The notes: generated by a model from the sequence alone, not told the origin. A stretch of DNA of 64,000 nt from Nautilus pompilius (GCA_018389105.1 JACATO010000680.1:750001-814000); one strand, 5' to 3'; counted from the stretch's first letter, positions 34,551-46,298 are shown. Numbers and translations: made by a program.

Positions 34551-35269
34551 GCCTACACTTAGGCCCTGTAATTTCTACTACATTAGTCATGAATTTGTTT
34601 TTAAAAAAATAAATAGAGACAATTACTTTAATTAAGAGAGAAAATGTCTGTTGTTACACATCATTAGCTTAACACGCTACCACCGACATCGTTTTTTTTC
34701 TCAGCTGATTTTAGTTTCATTAACTTCATATAATTTCTTGGTTGTTATATGCACCCTAGAAATTTATCTACCACTTTCCCTTTAAAAGATGACAGGAAGG
34801 TGGGATTTTACTTGTTTGTTGTTTTTTTTTTTTTTAAAATCTAAATATCGGTGTCGTTTTGGCTGTGAACAAATTCGCTTTGCAAACCTTCAGGTATGGA
34901 AGGAGATGGGAGAGAGATTTGGCTCCAAGTGTCAAAGGAGAGGGAACGTAACGTTAAGGAGGCTGGCTACGTACAGTTCTGAAACCATAGTAACTTGTGC
35001 ATCTACATTTAATAAACAACAGAGATGACAGGACTTTCCAGTTTAAAAAGATGAAGATTTCTGCCGTTAAAATCTGATTGATTGTTGTTGTTGTTTTTTT
35101 TAAAGACAACTCTTTAATTTCACTTAATTTAGCCTCGGCCTCGGTTAACTGGCAAGAAATTAAATAGAAGTGTACACCTAAGTAACTCCTTAAAGCAGTT
35201 TTTTTTTTTTTAATTATTATTATTATTCAGTACCCGTTTCCCACTAAGAGGGCGATTATTATAAACGCT

Positions 35270-37250
35270 GTCCGATCGCTCCAGGGGGAGGGGAGGGGTC
35301 TGATGGTATTTTATATTTACAAAAGATCAAATTCGCGCACAGAGCCCCGACTGGCGGACAGCGAGCGAGAGGGGGTAGCTACCTACCTTCACCCGTCCAG
35401 CTATGTGCCTGACTGAGAGACGAGGGCCGCGTGCAGGGGCATGCCAGGCCGTGCTTACGGCCTCTTGGTAAAACCGAGCCCACCCGGCGCTGACTTCTAG
35501 ACCTCCTACTACCCCCCCCCCACTATTGTCCAGGAGGGCGCTTAATGGGCCGACAATCGTGAGAAACTGCTGCCGCTAAACGGTAATTAGACCCATTAAA
35601 CAAACCGGAAAAAAAAAAAGGGGGGTCCCAGAGCCCTATTCATCTCCTTCAAGACGAGGAACCTCCCCTGTGGACACGAGCTGGCTGCTATGCCCGAATG
35701 ACTTCCCCGGAGGCGGGGGGGGGTTCTCTTTGTTTGGCCATTTAGGCTTTTACCGGCAGCGCTTGGCTCTGATCGGAGTCTGCGATAGGCCGGCGACTTT
35801 CACTCTCGCTACCTTCCCTCCCTCCCTCCCACAAAGAGATTTTAAAGCGCGAACATCACGGGGGGGGGGGAGTGCTTGCTGCTGGTGGTGCTCTCCCTGT
35901 TGTGGGCAAGGTGATGGAGAAGACCAAACGAACTTTCGCTGTGCGCACCACAGCATCATCTCAAACCGTTAAGGGGATGGGGGGGGGTACCTATAAGTCC
36001 CTGGCAACTCGACCGTGGCCCCTAATGAGATCTAAAAGCAGTTTCGTTTCGTGTTGAAGCGGTCTCTCTCTCTTCATCCTGCCTCCCTACTGAGCTGTGG
36101 TGCGCGTGCTCAGTGTCTCGGCACCAAACCCGAATGTCAGGGAGCAAGGCATCGTTGCTGAGGGCGCCGCCCCGTGGACGAGCTGCTGCTGCTGCAGGAT
36201 GATGTCGTTGAGAGCAACGCACGGGATGACGGCGCGAGTGAATGATGAAGGACGGAGGCAGGCCCACGCTAGCTTTTACCTGAGCCCTCTATACCGATAT
36301 TACCGGTGGTTCCTTCCTATCGATCTCTTTGTTTAGTTGATGGCCGCCTGTCTCGTTATTGCCAATAAACCATTTCGAGGAAATGGGCAGAGATCGGGGA
36401 GGATGGCATCTGACAGACCTGGAGAAGCCCAGACGGTTAAAGAAATGCGAATGTGTTCCTTTAACAACCCCGCCGCTGGAAGCTCAATCAGCGCGGACGG
36501 AATAACGGAGGAGTGCTGACGGTTACTTTAAAGTGAGAGGAATATGAAAGTTTACTGACCTTGCGACAGAAATTTGCTACCGTACCTGACCCCCAGCGCA
36601 CTGACTGCTCCCTCGTGTCCAGTTACTCGCCCCAAACCGCTGGACAGTTTGACGGCGACTGCTCCGTGGTCAGAGTCATGGTGTGGGTGGCCATCACTTC
36701 GTAAAGTCCTGTGTTAGCTGAAGGGGCGGGGCGGGGTTAAGCCGAGGTATTTGGTCTGGAGCCGTCCCGCTGCTAGGCCGGGCGGTGGCGGAGAGAGGAA
36801 GGCAGCTCCACCGTGCCTGCCTGAGCTCGGAACCAGAACCTGTCGGTTAACCGGTTTATCCGAGAGCGTGTGGGACTGGAGCGGAAGCTGCTGCTGCAGG
36901 TAACCCGAAAGGTGTTTTTAAAAGTTAGCGCGGAATGCATTACTTTATCATTTCATTGTTAGTACAAATACTGTGAAGAAAGGGAGGGAGAAATTAATCG
37001 CAACCAAACAATTACAATAAAGAAGCAAATCCGACGGACTGAAGACATTTGTCAAGTTTAATGCGTCGACGGCTTAGCCCGAGAAAGGCTTTAGGGGGGG
37101 GTGTGAAGGGACAAAGGCCGTGCTCTCTAATCCCGCCACCTTAATTAGCAGTCACGGCGCTGAGGCCCCGAATTTGTTTGATCGGAGTATTTGTGACACC
37201 GGTAAACCCGGCAGCTCTCCTATCGCGGGAGTCGGAGCTGGGTTCTAAAT
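35270..37250 (+). promoter_or_regulatory. CpG-rich block, probable promoter and non-coding first exon ending at 36898
   Basis: Base composition changes sharply here from AT-rich flanks to GC-rich DNA dense in CpG. A GC box ggggcggggcgggg lies at 36722-36735. About 165 bases downstream, gctgctgctgcag is followed by gtaacc, an acceptable splice donor after position 36898. None of the short open frames in the block resembles a known protein, and both strands have chance frames. I infer a promoter and a non-coding first exon for a plus-strand gene, though no matching coding exon was recognised downstream. Minus-strand or bidirectional use is also possible. Confidence 0.45.
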
Positions 37251-37340
37251 ATGGACGTAGTTTCGTATTCTTACTGGGCGACAGTTGAAACTCGTGGACG
37301 AAGATATTTATTTTTTAAAAGAATCGCTAAAAAAAATATC

Positions 37341-37487
37341 GAGAGAGAGAGAGTGTGTGTGTGAGAGAGGGGAGAGAGAGAGTGTGTGTGTGAGAGAGGG
37401 GAGAGAGAGAGTGTGTGTGTGTGTGAGAGAGGAGAGAGAGAGTGTGTGTGTGAGAGATGGAGAGAGAGAGAGAGTGTGAGAGAGAGC
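37341..37487. repeat. Minisatellite of alternating (GA)n and (GT)n blocks
   Basis: About five copies of a roughly 29-33-base unit occur, each a GA run followed by a GT run and agagagggg. The regular alternation points to tandem duplication of a compound unit rather than independent dinucleotide growth. It lies just inside the putative first intron after the CpG-rich block. Confidence 0.85.
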
Positions 37488-37489
37488 AG

Positions 37490-40060
37490 TTGTTTTTTTT
37501 TTTGTTAAAATTGTGCTACTTTATTAAAATTTTTTAAAATTAATTACGCAAAGTAAAAAAATTAGTTAAAAAAACGAGTTGTACCCTTTCTCTACTTTAA
37601 CACATGCAGTCGTTATACGGTTACTATCTCTTTTTTCTTAAACAATAGTCAAAACAGAGACAAAAACGAGAAATTTATAAAACTTTAACTGTTAACCGTT
37701 GTTCAAGTGATGAGTATGTGGATATATTATACCAACAGTTCTCCTCGTAGTCCAGCCACTACACATCTGCAGCAGGTTCAGTAAAACCCAGTGCCCCACA
37801 TCACCCACCACCACTTTGCCTGGCATTTATTTTCGTTTCAGATACAATATGCTAACTAATGTTGGAGAAACAAATGGAAAAGACTGTATAATTATTGTCA
37901 GGGAGGAAACGTAAACTAGTTTAGAAAGGAATCTAGTGGTGGTTGCTAGCTCAAACCTCAAATGCAGGAATGTTAGGAGTAACTGACCAGAGTATCAAAA
38001 CATAAAGGTGAAGAGGTTATAGGTCCGTGGCTCGTTCGATGTGGGTTTGGGGACTTAATTAGACAGAAGATATTGAATGATTATTGGAAAGAGGGAGAGA
38101 GAGTTCAGCATAGATTACTGAAATTTTTCCATTTTGAATACACAGAATTGTTTAAAATATTCAATCTACCAAGGTAACTTTTTTTTACATGGAATCCATA
38201 ATTCATGGTAGACAATTGTGCTACATGATCCACAATTCTTGGTTCTGTCCTTTCCAATGCTCAGTTGTCAATCAATTCGAGAACCATACTTATAGCTGTT
38301 TCTTCATTGGAGCTCATTGATGGCTCTTTGTCTGCTCGCTATTACAGTTAAAACAACAAAAACAGTCAGTCTCCTTATATAAAATGACTATAAATACCAT
38401 TAAGGACATGAACTAATTCAGCTATTTTTATACATACTGCATTCAGTTTGTTTTGAAAAGAAAGTATGGCCTTTGACAATTTTTCAAAACCCCTTTGAAC
38501 TGCATGGCCTACTTTGAAGGATTTTGAAAATGGAAAATTAGGCAGCCATAGAAACTGTTGAACTGCTGGCCTTTTTTAACTTTCTCATGACTGGTCAGTA
38601 GTTGTGAAGGGCTAATCTTCTATTTCATCTTTTTATTAATCTTGGGGTGGTTGTTAGGTCTCCAAAAAGAAATACTCTCTTCTCAGACAACATTTGAATT
38701 TATTTGGCAGAGCTTTTAAAGGGCATAAATACTGTTCAGAATGCTACAAACAACAAAACATTGGGAGCAGTGAACTGCTGGTGATATTCTTATTTGTATA
38801 GTTCAGTGGACTGAAAGACAAGGTTATCAAAAATAAGGGCAGCGCATTTTCTAATTGTTTTTGTCCTACTTAAGATTAATTTTTATTTATACAAATAGGA
38901 TATGTATTTTTTATACATTATATAGTAACCTTGTAACTTGTCAGTCATTTACCAATTTCATGGTGTACATTTATGTTGAGTTGAGGTCTCCAGAAAGTGG
39001 CACACCTGAAGTGATAAGGTAGAGGAGTTTCTATATTTGAAGTGAGAGCCGTCATGTTGATCCATGTAAGAATCAATGATGAAAAATGTCTGTTGAGTAC
39101 AAAGTTTGGCAGCACACGAGTTCCATGGAACTACTGCCTAAAGAAACTCTCTTGATTAAGCAGCTGAAGGATGCCAGATGTTTGGCTGTAATTATCAGGC
39201 ATTCTGCTCAGGACTAATAGTTGTCTGAACTTTCATATTCTTCCCCATTAACCCTGCCTGCAGGCAGGTGGTTGTATAGTTATGAGGCTGTAGCTTTTCT
39301 GAACGGAATGGTTTCTTGAATAAGAATTACTATTGTGAATGAATCTGCATCTGAGCAAGATTGTAGGTAAGGCCTTTTGCGCAATTAGAGAAATAGAAGT
39401 TGATAAATTATTTCCTGCTGTTCAGGAAACCTAATTTGTTATGTTATGTGGGATGGTGCACGGTCTAATTTCAAAGGCCTTTAAAGTTAAAATTACTAGC
39501 ATCACTGGATGATTTGCAGCTGTTTTCAGCTAAGGAATTCCCAGAAATTGTTGGCTTCACAGTAAACCAGGGCGGTTCAGATGGACAAATTAAATGTGGT
39601 GGAATAGTATTTTTTGGTCAAGATTACTTATGACAGCTCATACAAATTTCTAGATCAACGCAAGGAAAAAATAGTTGTCTTTCCTGACACAATGAGATGG
39701 AAGTTACACATGCTAGCTGTAAATTTATTAAAAAGGGGCAATTTAAAATGTGTTGCCCTTATTTTATTGTACATAAAACAGATATTAGTTGAAACGTTAT
39801 GGAGCAGTGATCATCATCAGGTGGTAAGCATGATGTTAAAAGTAAATTCTGTCATTGATGATAATGTTAAGCCAGAAAGGACTATATACAGTAAGGTTAA
39901 CACTACCTTTCAGAATACTTCCTTTGTAACTTTCTGACAGCAAAAGAGTGGATGCAAACTGAGGAACTTGTGAAAGCTCCAAACAGATGAAACACCAGTT
40001 CTTGAGGGAGTTACTGGCGCTCCTTAAGAGATAACAGAAAAACGTATTAAAAAGTCTGCT
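37490..40060. other. No recognised feature
   Basis: AT-rich DNA after the CpG-rich block. A 107-codon plus-strand frame (39614-39937) resembles nothing I know and lacks clear splice or start context, so I do not call it a gene. Confidence 0.5.
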
Positions 40061-40063
40061 AGG

Positions 40064-40400
40064 CAACTAGTGGTCCAATGATAAGCCACTGGACAAGTGT
40101 GGTTGAGAGAGTGCCAGGGTTCAAATCCTGGTCAGGACTGGCATAGTTCAGTGCAGCTCCGCAATATGGTTCCTTCTTGCTCTACACCAGTTTGTGGGTT
40201 TCTTCCTACATCTAAATCTGAAGAGTTCTAGTGAGGGGTTCTCCCGGTACTCTGTGTCTTTGCAGGTAATTTTACTGGCTTGCACCTTGACCAGTGCTCA
40301 AAAGTCCCCTAGGTAACTTATCTGGTCACAAGCACCTTTCTAGCTCATTGCTGAGACTTTCTTAGAGATCTCAAGGTCAGAACAGGAGTTCACCAAGTTA
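40064..40400 (+). repeat. tRNA-derived SINE copy with good B box
   Basis: The head is actagtggtccaatgataag followed by ccagggttcaaatcctggtc, a close match to a tRNA T-arm/B box. The body then has cctacatctaaatctgaaga and gttctagtgaggggttctcc. It is not a functional tRNA, because the acceptor and anticodon stems do not pair properly. Confidence 0.75.
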
Positions 40401-40599
40401 CCGCAATACAACAGTGTAAAACTTTGCGATGTGTGCAGCAGAGAAGTTAGATCTACCAAAGAATTATTTGAGAAAACTCTTGCCAAACTCACCTAATCTG
40501 CTTGCTAAGAGAACATGACTTTAAGTAAGGATAAAGTTCAACCTTTATAGGATGTGGCAGGGAGCCATGTTGATGCAAAGAAAAAAAAAAGATGTCACA

Positions 40600-41150
40600 T
40601 ATATTAATATATTTCCACGTGTTTTATTAACGAGGACACACACTAGTTATGTACCAAATGCTGTAATTGTCCATATTAACAAACTGAACAACAATGAAGG
40701 AACTATGAATAAAGCGATATATAAAATTAATAAAGAGTTAGAAAAATCATCTGGTCCTGATGACATCAATTCTAAGATTCTTACTAGTAGATGAAATAAG
40801 ATACCCCCTCTAAAGTCTCATATATGAAGTATGGTTGCTGTTACCAGTTTTTAAGAAAAGTAATGAAAGCAATCAAAGTATCAACTAGTTAGTTTGACAA
40901 GCAAAGCTGTTATAAATTTAGAATCAATTATTAAAAACCAAAGTTTGTATAGCATGAAAACCTATTCAGAGCTAACAAACATGGTTTTCAGCGAGCACGT
41001 TCACACCTTACAAGTTTTTGAGTTCATAAACAATTGAGAATCTATTTGAGGATAACACATGCACAGTTGATGTAATCTTCCTGGACCGTACTAAAATCTT
41101 TGATACCATCCCACATGTAAAAAAAAAAAGGAAGTAATATTGTTTTAGAT
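40600..41150 (+). mobile_element. CR1/jockey-like LINE reverse-transcriptase relic
   Basis: Broken plus-strand translation reads KSSGPDDINSKIL, then LLPVFKKSNESN, SIN*LV*QAKLL, TWFSASTFTPYKF and VDVIFLDRTKIFDTIPHVKK. This follows the RT order KSpGPDgI, PIFKKG, NYRPVSLTS, HGFR...NL and VDVIYLDFxKAFDxVPH. The catalytic-box region beyond is missing. It is 5'-truncated and dead. Confidence 0.75.
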
Positions 41151-41534
41151 GCTGCCGCCTTTTCATTAAAAGATGTTACACATACCTTGGAGCTCTTTGG
41201 TATTATTTGTGATTTATCTGAATGGCACTGATATTGGGTTTGGTATAATTAGTTTAAAAGTTTTCTGCTTACGTCCAGCTAAATGATTTAAACGCAGAGC
41301 ATTTAATGGTAAATGAGTCTCAGCTTTTCTACGTGTATTCATATGGGTCATTCTAACTGTAAGCAGCTTTGCAGGGTTTTTGTGTATGTGTGGGGGGGAG
41401 TTGTCCTGTTGACAAAAGTGAAGAAAAATAACTAGGAGCAACTATTCAAAACCTAAGGTACCAGCCTTTTTTTTGCCTCTCTTAAAAGGCACGAGAAGCT
41501 AATGCAAAGGTACCAGGTGGAAAAACTTTCAGTT

Positions 41535-41715
41535 TAGTTCACTACCTCCCTGATGTAGTTTCCTCTTTTTTATCACCAGCTGACTGCATGGGTCTCCTTC
41601 CACATCTAAAACTGATAGGTCCCATGTAGTGCAGGATTGGCAAAATTTCTAGCAGATAACTGTGGCATCGTGCATCCTCACCAAGGTTGTTTTCCTTGTT
41701 GACATCAGTGAATGA
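41535..41715 (+). repeat. SINE body fragment
   Basis: The fragment carries gtctccttccacatctaaaa and gtgcaggattggcaaaattt, then ctagcagataactgtggcat. It matches the 3' body of the copies at 55090 and 50050, but the tRNA-like head is missing. Confidence 0.6.
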
Positions 41716-43272
41716 AAAAAAAGATGAGATGAGAACATTTTTATAAAATGTTCGTTCTACTTTATTCATTAATGTGCCAACAGCAAACACACACACACAC
41801 ACACAATTCTTGTTTTATAAAGGAAGAACTGAGTCACAACACAATTTTTAGCATTTAAAATATTTTGCTGCTACTGTTCTGGCTCACCAAATATCCAGGT
41901 AAGATGAAATGTCAATGCCTGTGCTAACTGCTGTTTTGTTTCTTGTTTTTGTCTCTGTATTGTGATGAGTTCCCTGATTTTAATAAGAAATTCAAAATGG
42001 TAATGATTCGAAGTGGCCCCAGTCACATTGTGGTCTGAAGAAAGAGAAGGTAGATCAGAACTCTGCAAGAGAGTTGGATTTCTTGATTCTCTGATGATTT
42101 TTCATTCAGTTACTAATATTGGTTTCTTCCCAACTTTGTATCCTGCCATCATCAGCCAACCTGAACAGTTAATTGTTATAAAACATTATTTTTGGTCCAT
42201 CTGTTATAGTAAATTTCTGTATTCAGGATTAATGTCAAGCTTGCATTCTGGACAAGGGAATTCTTTTATAAAAAATGGATTATACCTGAAAAACATAAAG
42301 ATTAGGCCATTAAACAAAAATGCATACAGAAGCTTACTTTTGCATATTATTAGTCACTAATGACTAAAAAATCTGGCTTGAAAAAAAAACAAACATGCAG
42401 ATACACAAGTAGCTATTTTTTTACTATAGCCAGTAAATGGGTGAAAATACAGATGGAACAGTAATTCCAATGGTTAATCTACTGGACTGTTAAGATTGGG
42501 GCCTTCGCACAGGGGACAGTCTGGCATGGTTTATTCTTACTTCCTCTGACATCTGTAAGTGAAGAGCTCTCGTAGAGACTTTCAACAAGTCACTTAGGTA
42601 CTTGGCACTTTTGTGCTGTCCTTTGTTTCTGATGTCACCCCCACACCTCTACCCCACCAGTGTTTTGAGTCCCAGCCTATGTTAACAGGGGTTAAGTAGT
42701 AAGTACATACTGGGTGGAAATTCATTTATACTCTGGGAAAACTCATTTAAAATTACAAATATACGTGAATACTTGGACAGCTTCTGTTCTTCTAAGTATA
42801 CAATGAGTTGCTGGGTGAAGACCAATTGTCTGGAAAATGTAGTTTAAACCATTCTCCAGATAAGCAGACACACAGGTACACAACAACCAAACTCATTTCA
42901 GTTGCAGGTTTAAAAAAAATTTGGAAAAAAAAACTATTTTCAGAAAATTTTGAATAATAATAATAATAATAAAACCAGCTAATTACATCCAATTTTCTTA
43001 GAATGGCACACACACACATACATACATACATAACAAAAAACAGTAGGTATGCACTTGTTTAGCTTTGCCATGACAACAGGAACCCAAACCCTGACAAAAA
43101 ATCATGTGAGGCCTTGAGATAGTCTCTGTCTGTCTGTTTTTTTTAAATAGGTTAGAGACAAGAAATGAACAGCAACAGTGTTAAATCAATCATGGCAGTA
43201 ATAGCTGGCTGCAGTTAGTTTAACATGTCTGATCACAAAATAATCTGCTCAATGGCATTTACCTGAGATATA
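41716..43272. other. Intergenic, microsatellites only
   Basis: This stretch has (CA)n near 41789-41805, (AAT)n near 42953-42972 and (CA)n/(CATA)n near 43008-43032, plus the SINE above. Open frames at 42013-42360 (+) and 41871-42068 (-) resemble no known protein. Confidence 0.5.
42465..42690 (+). repeat. tRNA-derived SINE copy, decayed
   Basis: The head-like sequence ccaatggttaatctactgga is followed by ttcttacttcctctgacatc and tgtaagtgaagagctctcgt, diverged forms of the shared SINE body. Confidence 0.5.
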
Positions 43273-43278
43273 TTTATT
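43273..43278 (-). terminator. Candidate poly(A) signal of the JmjC gene
   Basis: The minus strand reads AATAAA about 100 bases after the stop codon at 43381-43383, a usual distance for a short 3' UTR. Confidence 0.45.
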
Positions 43279-43380
43279 ACTAAGGCTTTATGTTATAGTA
43301 AACGGTCTGCCAATTTAACTCGATTGATACACACACAAAAACAGATGGGGAAAGTTGTATCATGTACAGGATTCCACAAT

Positions 43381-43641
43381 CTATAGTAAAAGATCAGCTA
43401 CAATGGATTCCCAGGCAGCATTTAATACTGAGACTTCAATGAGGACAGACTGGTTGTTTGGTGAGGCATGTATAACACAACAACGATAAGCAACCAACCA
43501 GAAATTCACGGCCAGGTTCCTCCGCTCTGCAACACTCGGTCGTGACTGCACCTCATGCCACCAGAATGCCGGCAGAAACAAAACCTCTCCCTCTCTTATT
43601 GTACAATTTAGTGGGTAGGCATCAGAAAACTTTGGGAATCT
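43381..43641 (-). CDS. JmjC protein exon 3 (distal His, C-terminus)
   Basis: This exon encodes RFPKFSDAYPLNCTIREGEV and then LFLPAFWWHEV and NLAVNFW, with the third iron ligand. It continues LVAYRCCVIHASP to a TAG stop. Acceptor ctgcag. Relatives usually continue NFW-Y/F-aromatic/acidic, so the true transcript may leave the exon after NFW at a weak gttggt donor. Confidence 0.85.
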   Translation of the reverse strand, partial: RFPKFSDAYPLNCTIREGEVLFLPAFWWHEVQSRPSVAERRNLAVNFWLVAYRCCVIHASPNNQSVLIEVSVLNAAWESIVADLLL

Positions 43642-46298
43642 CTGCAGAAGAAAAAAAACAAGTTAATCTTATTGAATATCATCTTTTCTTTTTTTAAAAA
43701 AAGAAAGTTTTATATTTTTGTTATAATGTAGAAACTTTAAAGAAATTATGCATCTGTCAATGATCTCTGCCTACTTACTCGGGCAGCCAAGAGTTTACTT
43801 AAAGACCGATTAGTAAAAAGTAGAAATAATGTAAGGGAGAGAGAGGGGGGGTCAAAAGCACCAGCTGAAACAGAAATGCCATTATCTTTGCCTGGCCGGG
43901 TCTCAGTTGAACGTCCCAGGTATTTTGCTAAACGTTTTTCTCCTGCCTCGTTTATATTTCCACAGGTTTTTCCCAGACCTAATGAAAAATAAAGCTCGTC
44001 TGTTTCAGTCAAATACCTGACGATTTTAAAAAAATACCCTGAAGCTGCTTGATGACTGTTTGGAAGTAGTAGTCACACTGGTCGGTCGGTCGGTCGGTTA
44101 CCCGGGCGGCGTTTGAAACCATCTGACGCCTCTCGCTGTCCCCTCCAGATTCGGAGCAGCAGAAAACTACGGTCAGCGCAGCCCTCCTCTGAATGTTCCT
44201 TCCCCACTCCTCGGAACTGGCTCCCTGGAGGCACGCAAACCGTAACAACACCCGACACCAGAAGCTACTATTATTCACACGCAAACAGACACCACCCACC
44301 TGTAGATCAGGGTCCGAGACGTCGACGGGAGACATGACCATCGAAGTGGTGTCCAGCAGGGTCTTCTGGCGGAACTCCCCCGTGCTTTTGTTGTAACTCA
44401 GAACGGCTTCGGGGATGTGGGCCTCGTACAGCCTGGCGTTGTCGTGTGGATCGAACAGCAGCACCTGCTTACTGCCACTGATCTGTGCGGGGGGAGACGA
44501 GAGACAGCTTTATCATCCCACAAACGAACATGCTCGGGTGTCATCACCATCTACGATTAGAAATCAACCACCTTTCTAATAGTCGCGGTTACTTACTTAA
44601 ACCTTCATATTCCTAAGCTGATGCATCTTTCTTATAATTTCCATCAGGTATCACTAAAACACCCTACACAGTGGGGGGGGAGGGGCAGGGTTAGCAGCGC
44701 TTCCTGGCGGACAGCTGCAGCACTACGCCGAAGTTGTCTACCAATTAACATACACGTACGCAAGGCACACGAATAAAAATTTCTTTTAAAAAAAGCGCAC
44801 CTGGATCTCCCTTCCCCCTCTCCCAGTAACCGTCAGAATGGCAGGCACTGGGCGCGCTCTGATTCTAAATATCCAGTACAGTATATAAATACAGGAACCC
44901 GAAGCACTCATTCAAGGGATGTAACTGGGGCAGAAACAAGATCCTTGTCACAGACTAAACGCGAGCCAAATCCGCGATTTCATTCTGTAATCAAAAATAC
45001 GCACTAACACCCTTTCCCAGCGGATAGCACGTGCCGGCTACTCTGACTGCAGGCCAACTCACCTGACAGAGTAGGTTATCGAACGGATCAAAGTGAAGTC
45101 TCCCCAAAGTGTTCCCGTCGCTGAGCCAAATGTTGAGATGCCTTTTCTCCAATAAACCCTCGATAAACGGCATTTGCTCGATGTGGCTTTCCAGTTCCGG
45201 CACATACTGGTTGATCGACGCATACTCCAGGTAGGCCGACACGTTCTTCAAAGTGCCATTGGACACAGATTCTACGACGTCCAGAAACTTGGAGAAATTC
45301 ACGTTCAGCGTAGCCGGCCGGACTACGACGAGGTCAGGATAAGGCAGCTGATCTTTCACCGATTTCGGAATCTGAAACCCTTGGTAATCTTCCCACCTGC
45401 TGGCCTGTTCAACGCCTTCATAATCCCCGTGAGGTGTGAGTTTAACGTGAACCTTATTGTCGCCAAACCGCTGTCGGAAGTACGAGTTCGTCCACGCGTC
45501 CATGGCAGTCCAGTTGGTCAGGGCATTCTCGATGATGACAGGGCGAGAGGATTTGAGGTATCTGTGGAAAAATTCATCCTTGGTGGGCGGAGGGATCCGC
45601 TCGCATTCTGGTATTGTTGTCTTTTCGGCCGATCCTCCCGTGGAACCGCCAGCACTGCACTGCGCAGCGCCTGCCGTTGGCGGGTTACAGAAATCGGCGG
45701 ACTTTCCTTCCGGCGCAGCTGGAGAGCCGCGAAGTCTGCCAATGCTCACATCGCTGACCGACTGAACTCGGTACAGAGAGTTCAGGATGGCTTTTCTGTG
45801 CGCGCCTTTGGCGGAGAGCAGCCCGTCCGGGTCCCTGTACACGGAGCACTGGATGTTGACGAAGTCCGTCACCGCCTCCACCGACAGGAAGCTCTGATAC
45901 ACCGCGGCTCGAACCGAACTCTCGCTACCCTCGGGCCTCAGGAGACAGGTCCGGTCGACGCGCCGTCTGGGAAATATCACGATGTCCCTGTTCTCCGCCG
46001 GCTCCACATAACCCGGGTCTACCCACCGTAATTTCCCGCCCAGAGCCGCAGAAAAGTTGGCGGTCCTGAGGAGACCGAACCGAACCCACGGCTCGTCCAC
46101 GAAGGTGACGTCGGCAAGACGCTGTAACAGACTCGACGCGTTCTCGTCCGCGGCATCTGTCAACACGATCGTACAGAAGTAATCCGCGTACCCTACTAGG
46201 TCCGATGAACTAATCACCGGTAAGGAACTAGTGAGATCCGAGCCGGACAAGCAGAAAAGGCCGAGCCAAACTAGCCACCTACAGCAACAAGCCTTCAT
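43381..46298 (-). CDS. Secreted/ER JmjC (cupin-8) oxygenase with thioredoxin-like N-terminus
   Basis: Exons 45063-46298, 44300-44482 and 43381-43641 (all phase 0) give 559 residues. A signal peptide (MKACCC...WLVWLGLFCLSG) is followed at about 30-180 by a region resembling a thioredoxin-fold domain and its linker (FVNIQCSVYRDPDG), without a CxxC pair. The JmjC domain spans about 235-525. Its motifs are RPVIIENALTNW, LHFDPFDN (iron ligands H402 and D404), SGSKQVLLFDP (K417, likely 2-oxoglutarate contact) and FLPAFWWHEV (third ligand H502). Six N-glycosylation sequons (N53, N81, N262, N334, N347, N352) support secretory-pathway location. The JmjC part resembles the JMJD7/JMJD5/HIF1AN hydroxylase group, so protein hydroxylation is more likely than histone demethylation; the substrate is unknown. 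The residues after NFW are unusual (see findings). Confidence 0.92.
44300..44482 (-). CDS. JmjC protein exon 2
   Basis: This exon encodes 61 residues from ISGSKQVLLFDPHDNARLYE to MSPVDVSDPDLQ, the central beta-strands of the JmjC fold. Acceptor cgcacag, donor gtgggt, phase 0/0. Confidence 0.92.
45063..46298 (-). CDS. JmjC protein exon 1: signal peptide, thioredoxin-like region, first iron ligands
   Basis: Encodes residues 1-412. The start is the first Met of the frame and directly begins a good signal peptide. The donor is gtgagt after ctctgtcag. The exon is GC- and CpG-rich compared with the rest of the window, consistent with a CpG-island 5' end. A 285-codon antisense frame over it is a by-product of that composition. 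Confidence 0.92.

Noticed and set aside
39614..39937. 107-codon plus-strand frame as a downstream exon of the CpG-island gene
   Set aside because: Composition is AT-rich and non-coding in character, and no conserved domain or flanking splice pair could be supported.
40064..40140. Possible tRNA gene
   Set aside because: The B box is good, but acceptor and anticodon stems do not pair and the sequence is followed by the SINE body found in other copies.
41871..42360. Overlapping 65- and 115-codon frames on opposite strands
   Set aside because: Neither resembles a known protein, and they overlap each other in a repeat-rich interval.
44009..44464. 151-codon minus-strand frame including JmjC exon 2
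   Set aside because: Only 44300-44482 is exon; the frame continues through a gtgggt donor into intron sequence that matches nothing.
45174..46031. 285-codon plus-strand open frame opposite the JmjC gene
   Set aside because: It is antisense to exon 1, whose GC-rich codon use removes stops from the opposite strand. It has no domain and no splice context.
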